Assembly: GCA_030535355.1 (NCBI GenBank)
Contig: JAUNIO010000036.1
Span: 1-32,473 of the forward strand
Length of the DNA: 32,473 bases
Source of the DNA: a bacterium
GTDB lineage: Bacteria > Vulcanimicrobiota > Xenobia > Xenobiales > Xenobiaceae
Direction of reading: 5' to 3'
Shown: positions 31,092-32,473 of the stretch, piece after piece
Position numbering within the stretch: the first letter of the stretch is position 1
Layout: every line of letters starts with the position of its first letter
Notes under the pieces: generated by a model
What the model was told of the DNA's origin: nothing
The model's input: only the letters and a program-made list of their open reading frames with translations
The model's database searches: none
Made by a program: the position numbers and the translations under genes

Positions 31092-32473
31092 GTGATTCCA
31101 AAGAATCTGGGCGCATACGAATTGCAAGAAGAGCTGGGCCAAGGACCTTCAGCGACTATTTTTCAGGCCATCAACAGAACCACCAGCAAACAAGTTGCTC
31201 TCAAAGTGTTCTCCGATGACCTTCAGAAAAACAATGAAGTGTTAAAGGCATTGCATCGTGCCGTAGTCATTTCCTCAAGTCTGGAACATCAAAATGCTGT
31301 TAAAGTATACGACATAGATAGCGATAAAGCCACAGGTTACCATTTCATCGCCATGGAGTATGTCGATGGCGTAGCGTTAAAAGCTTTATTAGAGCACTAT
31401 AAAAAATTCGAATTTACCCAGGCCTGCCGCATTGTCCAGGCAGTAGCTGTGGGGTTAGCTCACGCTCACCGCAACGGAATATACCATGGTGGGCTCATAC
31501 CTGAAAATGTAGTCATAGAAAAACAGACCGGGCGCGTCGTGGTTACCGACTTTGGAGTGTCCGGTGTTTTAGCAGCGCATAATCCCTCTATAGCCGAGGA
31601 TCCCCGCCGCGTGGGTTTTCACGCTCCAGAATGGAACGGTGAAAATGCCGATGCGGCAGGCGACATCTTTTCCCTGGGCGCTTTGTTATACCACCTTCTC
31701 ACTGGAGAATATCCCGCTAAAGGCATGGTCTCGTCGCCCGGCCCAGCCCTGCCGCAGATGCCCCGCCTTAGAGCGCTAATTCCCAATTTGCCCGTTTGGC
31801 TGGAGACTTTAGTCGCCCGCTGTATGACCGCAGATCCTCTTGAGCGCATCGCCGAAGCAGACGATATTGTTGACGAATTAGAAGTCGGTTTAGATTCTAA
31901 AGAAGAAGACATCGCTAAGCCTCAGCGCGAACATTTCAGCGGAACGAACTCTGGAGTATCAGGCGACAGCTCAGGTGCAGGCAGTCAAAATGCCGCTCAA
32001 GGCAATACCAGTTTGCTGCGCAACAAAACAGCTGGCGGTACACTAGGCCTCTTAATGCGCAACCGCAGCAAAATGCCCAACTCGCCAGACGCATCAGTAC
32101 AAAATGCTGAAAAACGTTTACTGGAATGGAATTTTGAAAAAGGCGGCTCCGCAACTCATCGCAGTTCCCGCCGCAGTCAGGGGAGTTCTACAGACTTACC
32201 TTTGCTGCAGCCTGAAGAGACACCCTCTGCAGCTCTGAATTCTTCTGCGACTCCGCCTCCAATGCTGGAGATCAGTCAATCTAAAGCTTCAGCACAGACG
32301 CCTCCCAATTTAAGCTTAGGCAAAGAAGCGAACTCTAGCGCTGCTCCAAACGTGCCCAACCCGCAAATGCAGGCAGAATCAGCTCCTATGCAGATGCCTG
32401 GCAAACCGGCTGTTATGTTGCAGCCACACGGACAGCAGCAGCCTATGCCACAGCAGCACGGACAGCAGCAGCC
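31092..32473 (+). CDS. Protein-kinase-fold protein, predicted pseudokinase (C-terminus beyond window)
   Basis: The open frame has 460 codons to the right edge. The start is a GTG at 31092 with AAGGTG about 6 nt upstream. Residues about 9-275 have a Ser/Thr kinase fold: a glycine loop GQGPSATIF (16-24), VALK with Lys38, YHGGLIPENV (131-140), TDFG (152-155), GFHAPEW and GDIFSLGALLYHLLTG. The catalytic loop is degraded: where HRDxKPEN is expected, the sequence reads HGGLIPEN (132-139), so the catalytic Asp and Lys are replaced by Gly and Ile. The helix C Glu also appears to be Ala57. The rest is a low-complexity tail rich in Ser, Pro, Gln and Ala that begins a 30-bp tandem repeat near 32427 at the window edge. 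It probably acts as a scaffold or regulator rather than an active kinase. No membrane segment is seen in this part. Confidence 0.85.
   Translation, partial: MIPKNLGAYELQEELGQGPSATIFQAINRTTSKQVALKVFSDDLQKNNEVLKALHRAVVISSSLEHQNAVKVYDIDSDKATGYHFIAMEYVDGVALKALLEHYKKFEFTQACRIVQAVAVGLAHAHRNGIYHGGLIPENVVIEKQTGRVVVTDFGVSGVLAAHNPSIAEDPRRVGFHAPEWNGENADAAGDIFSLGALLYHLLTGEYPAKGMVSSPGPALPQMPRLRALIPNLPVWLETLVARCMTADPLERIAEADDIVDELEVGLDSKEEDIAKPQREHFSGTNSGVSGDSSGAGSQNAAQGNTSLLRNKTAGGTLGLLMRNRSKMPNSPDASVQNAEKRLLEWNFEKGGSATHRSSRRSQGSSTDLPLLQPEETPSAALNSSATPPPMLEISQSKASAQTPPNLSLGKEANSSAAPNVPNPQMQAESAPMQMPGKPAVMLQPHGQQQPMPQQHGQQQ

Noticed and set aside
30784-31116. Minus-strand frame of 110 codons with a hydrophobic stretch
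   Set aside because: It starts inside the kinase-like gene, spans the AT-rich tract and the long hairpin, and lacks a ribosome site; the hydrophobic run comes from AT-rich sequence.

Overview
The window (32.5 kb, roughly balanced base composition, genes on both strands) reads as a chromosomal segment of an uncultured, probably fermentative bacterium. Housekeeping genes (holA, trpS, a CarD-type regulator, a malic enzyme) sit among B12, peptide-fermentation and type IV pilus-like genes. There is no phage, plasmid, transposase, CRISPR, rRNA or tRNA. I cannot assign a phylum. The mix of a very long TPR protein, a Ser/Thr kinase-fold protein, CarD and a PilV/PilW/PilX-type pseudopilin set suggests a little-studied deep lineage; that is inference only.

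Layout. (1) 1-7379 (-): the first 2459 codons of a giant TPR protein that runs off the left edge. It has canonical 34-residue TPRs, then an Ala/Glu-rich linker, a charged coil, a long field of 40-45-residue Trp-bearing TPR-like repeats (part of it a tandem array with an exact 120-bp period), and an Ala/Glu/Lys-rich tail. (2) 7766-10548 (+): a GNAT acetyltransferase, then mtnA and holA as a tightly linked pair. (3) 10549-11135: a structured intergenic region leading to a PsuK-like PfkB kinase and a CarD/CdnL-like regulator. (4) 12667-15626 (-): a CbiR-like cobamide-remodelling candidate next to cobT, and a secreted repeat protein. (5) 15895-17100 (+): a class I aminotransferase. (6) 17319-21819 (-): an apparent operon of oligoendopeptidase F, a one-domain asparaginase and an ADP-forming acyl-CoA synthetase, which fits peptide use with ATP recovery. 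(7) 21963-27620: minor pseudopilins on both strands (I/V-like, J/W-like and a very large K/X-like one on minus; an H/FimU-like one on plus beside a small membrane-anchored protein). (8) 27720-30618 (-): a His-rich secreted protein, trpS and a malic enzyme. (9) 31092 to the right edge (+): a protein-kinase-fold protein whose catalytic motif is degraded, with a low-complexity Pro/Gln tail.

Beyond the genes, the intergenic regions share short dispersed motifs: a 15-bp AATRTCATTYAGTTA-type motif at several sites, and a 27-nt hairpin-like element at two sites 15 kb apart. A candidate operator array lies upstream of the PfkB kinase and an iteron-like CATACG array lies in the leader of the giant TPR gene. 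The most noteworthy candidates are the giant Trp-TPR protein, the predicted pseudokinase, the CbiR-CobT pair, the peptide-fermentation operon and the dispersed motif family.
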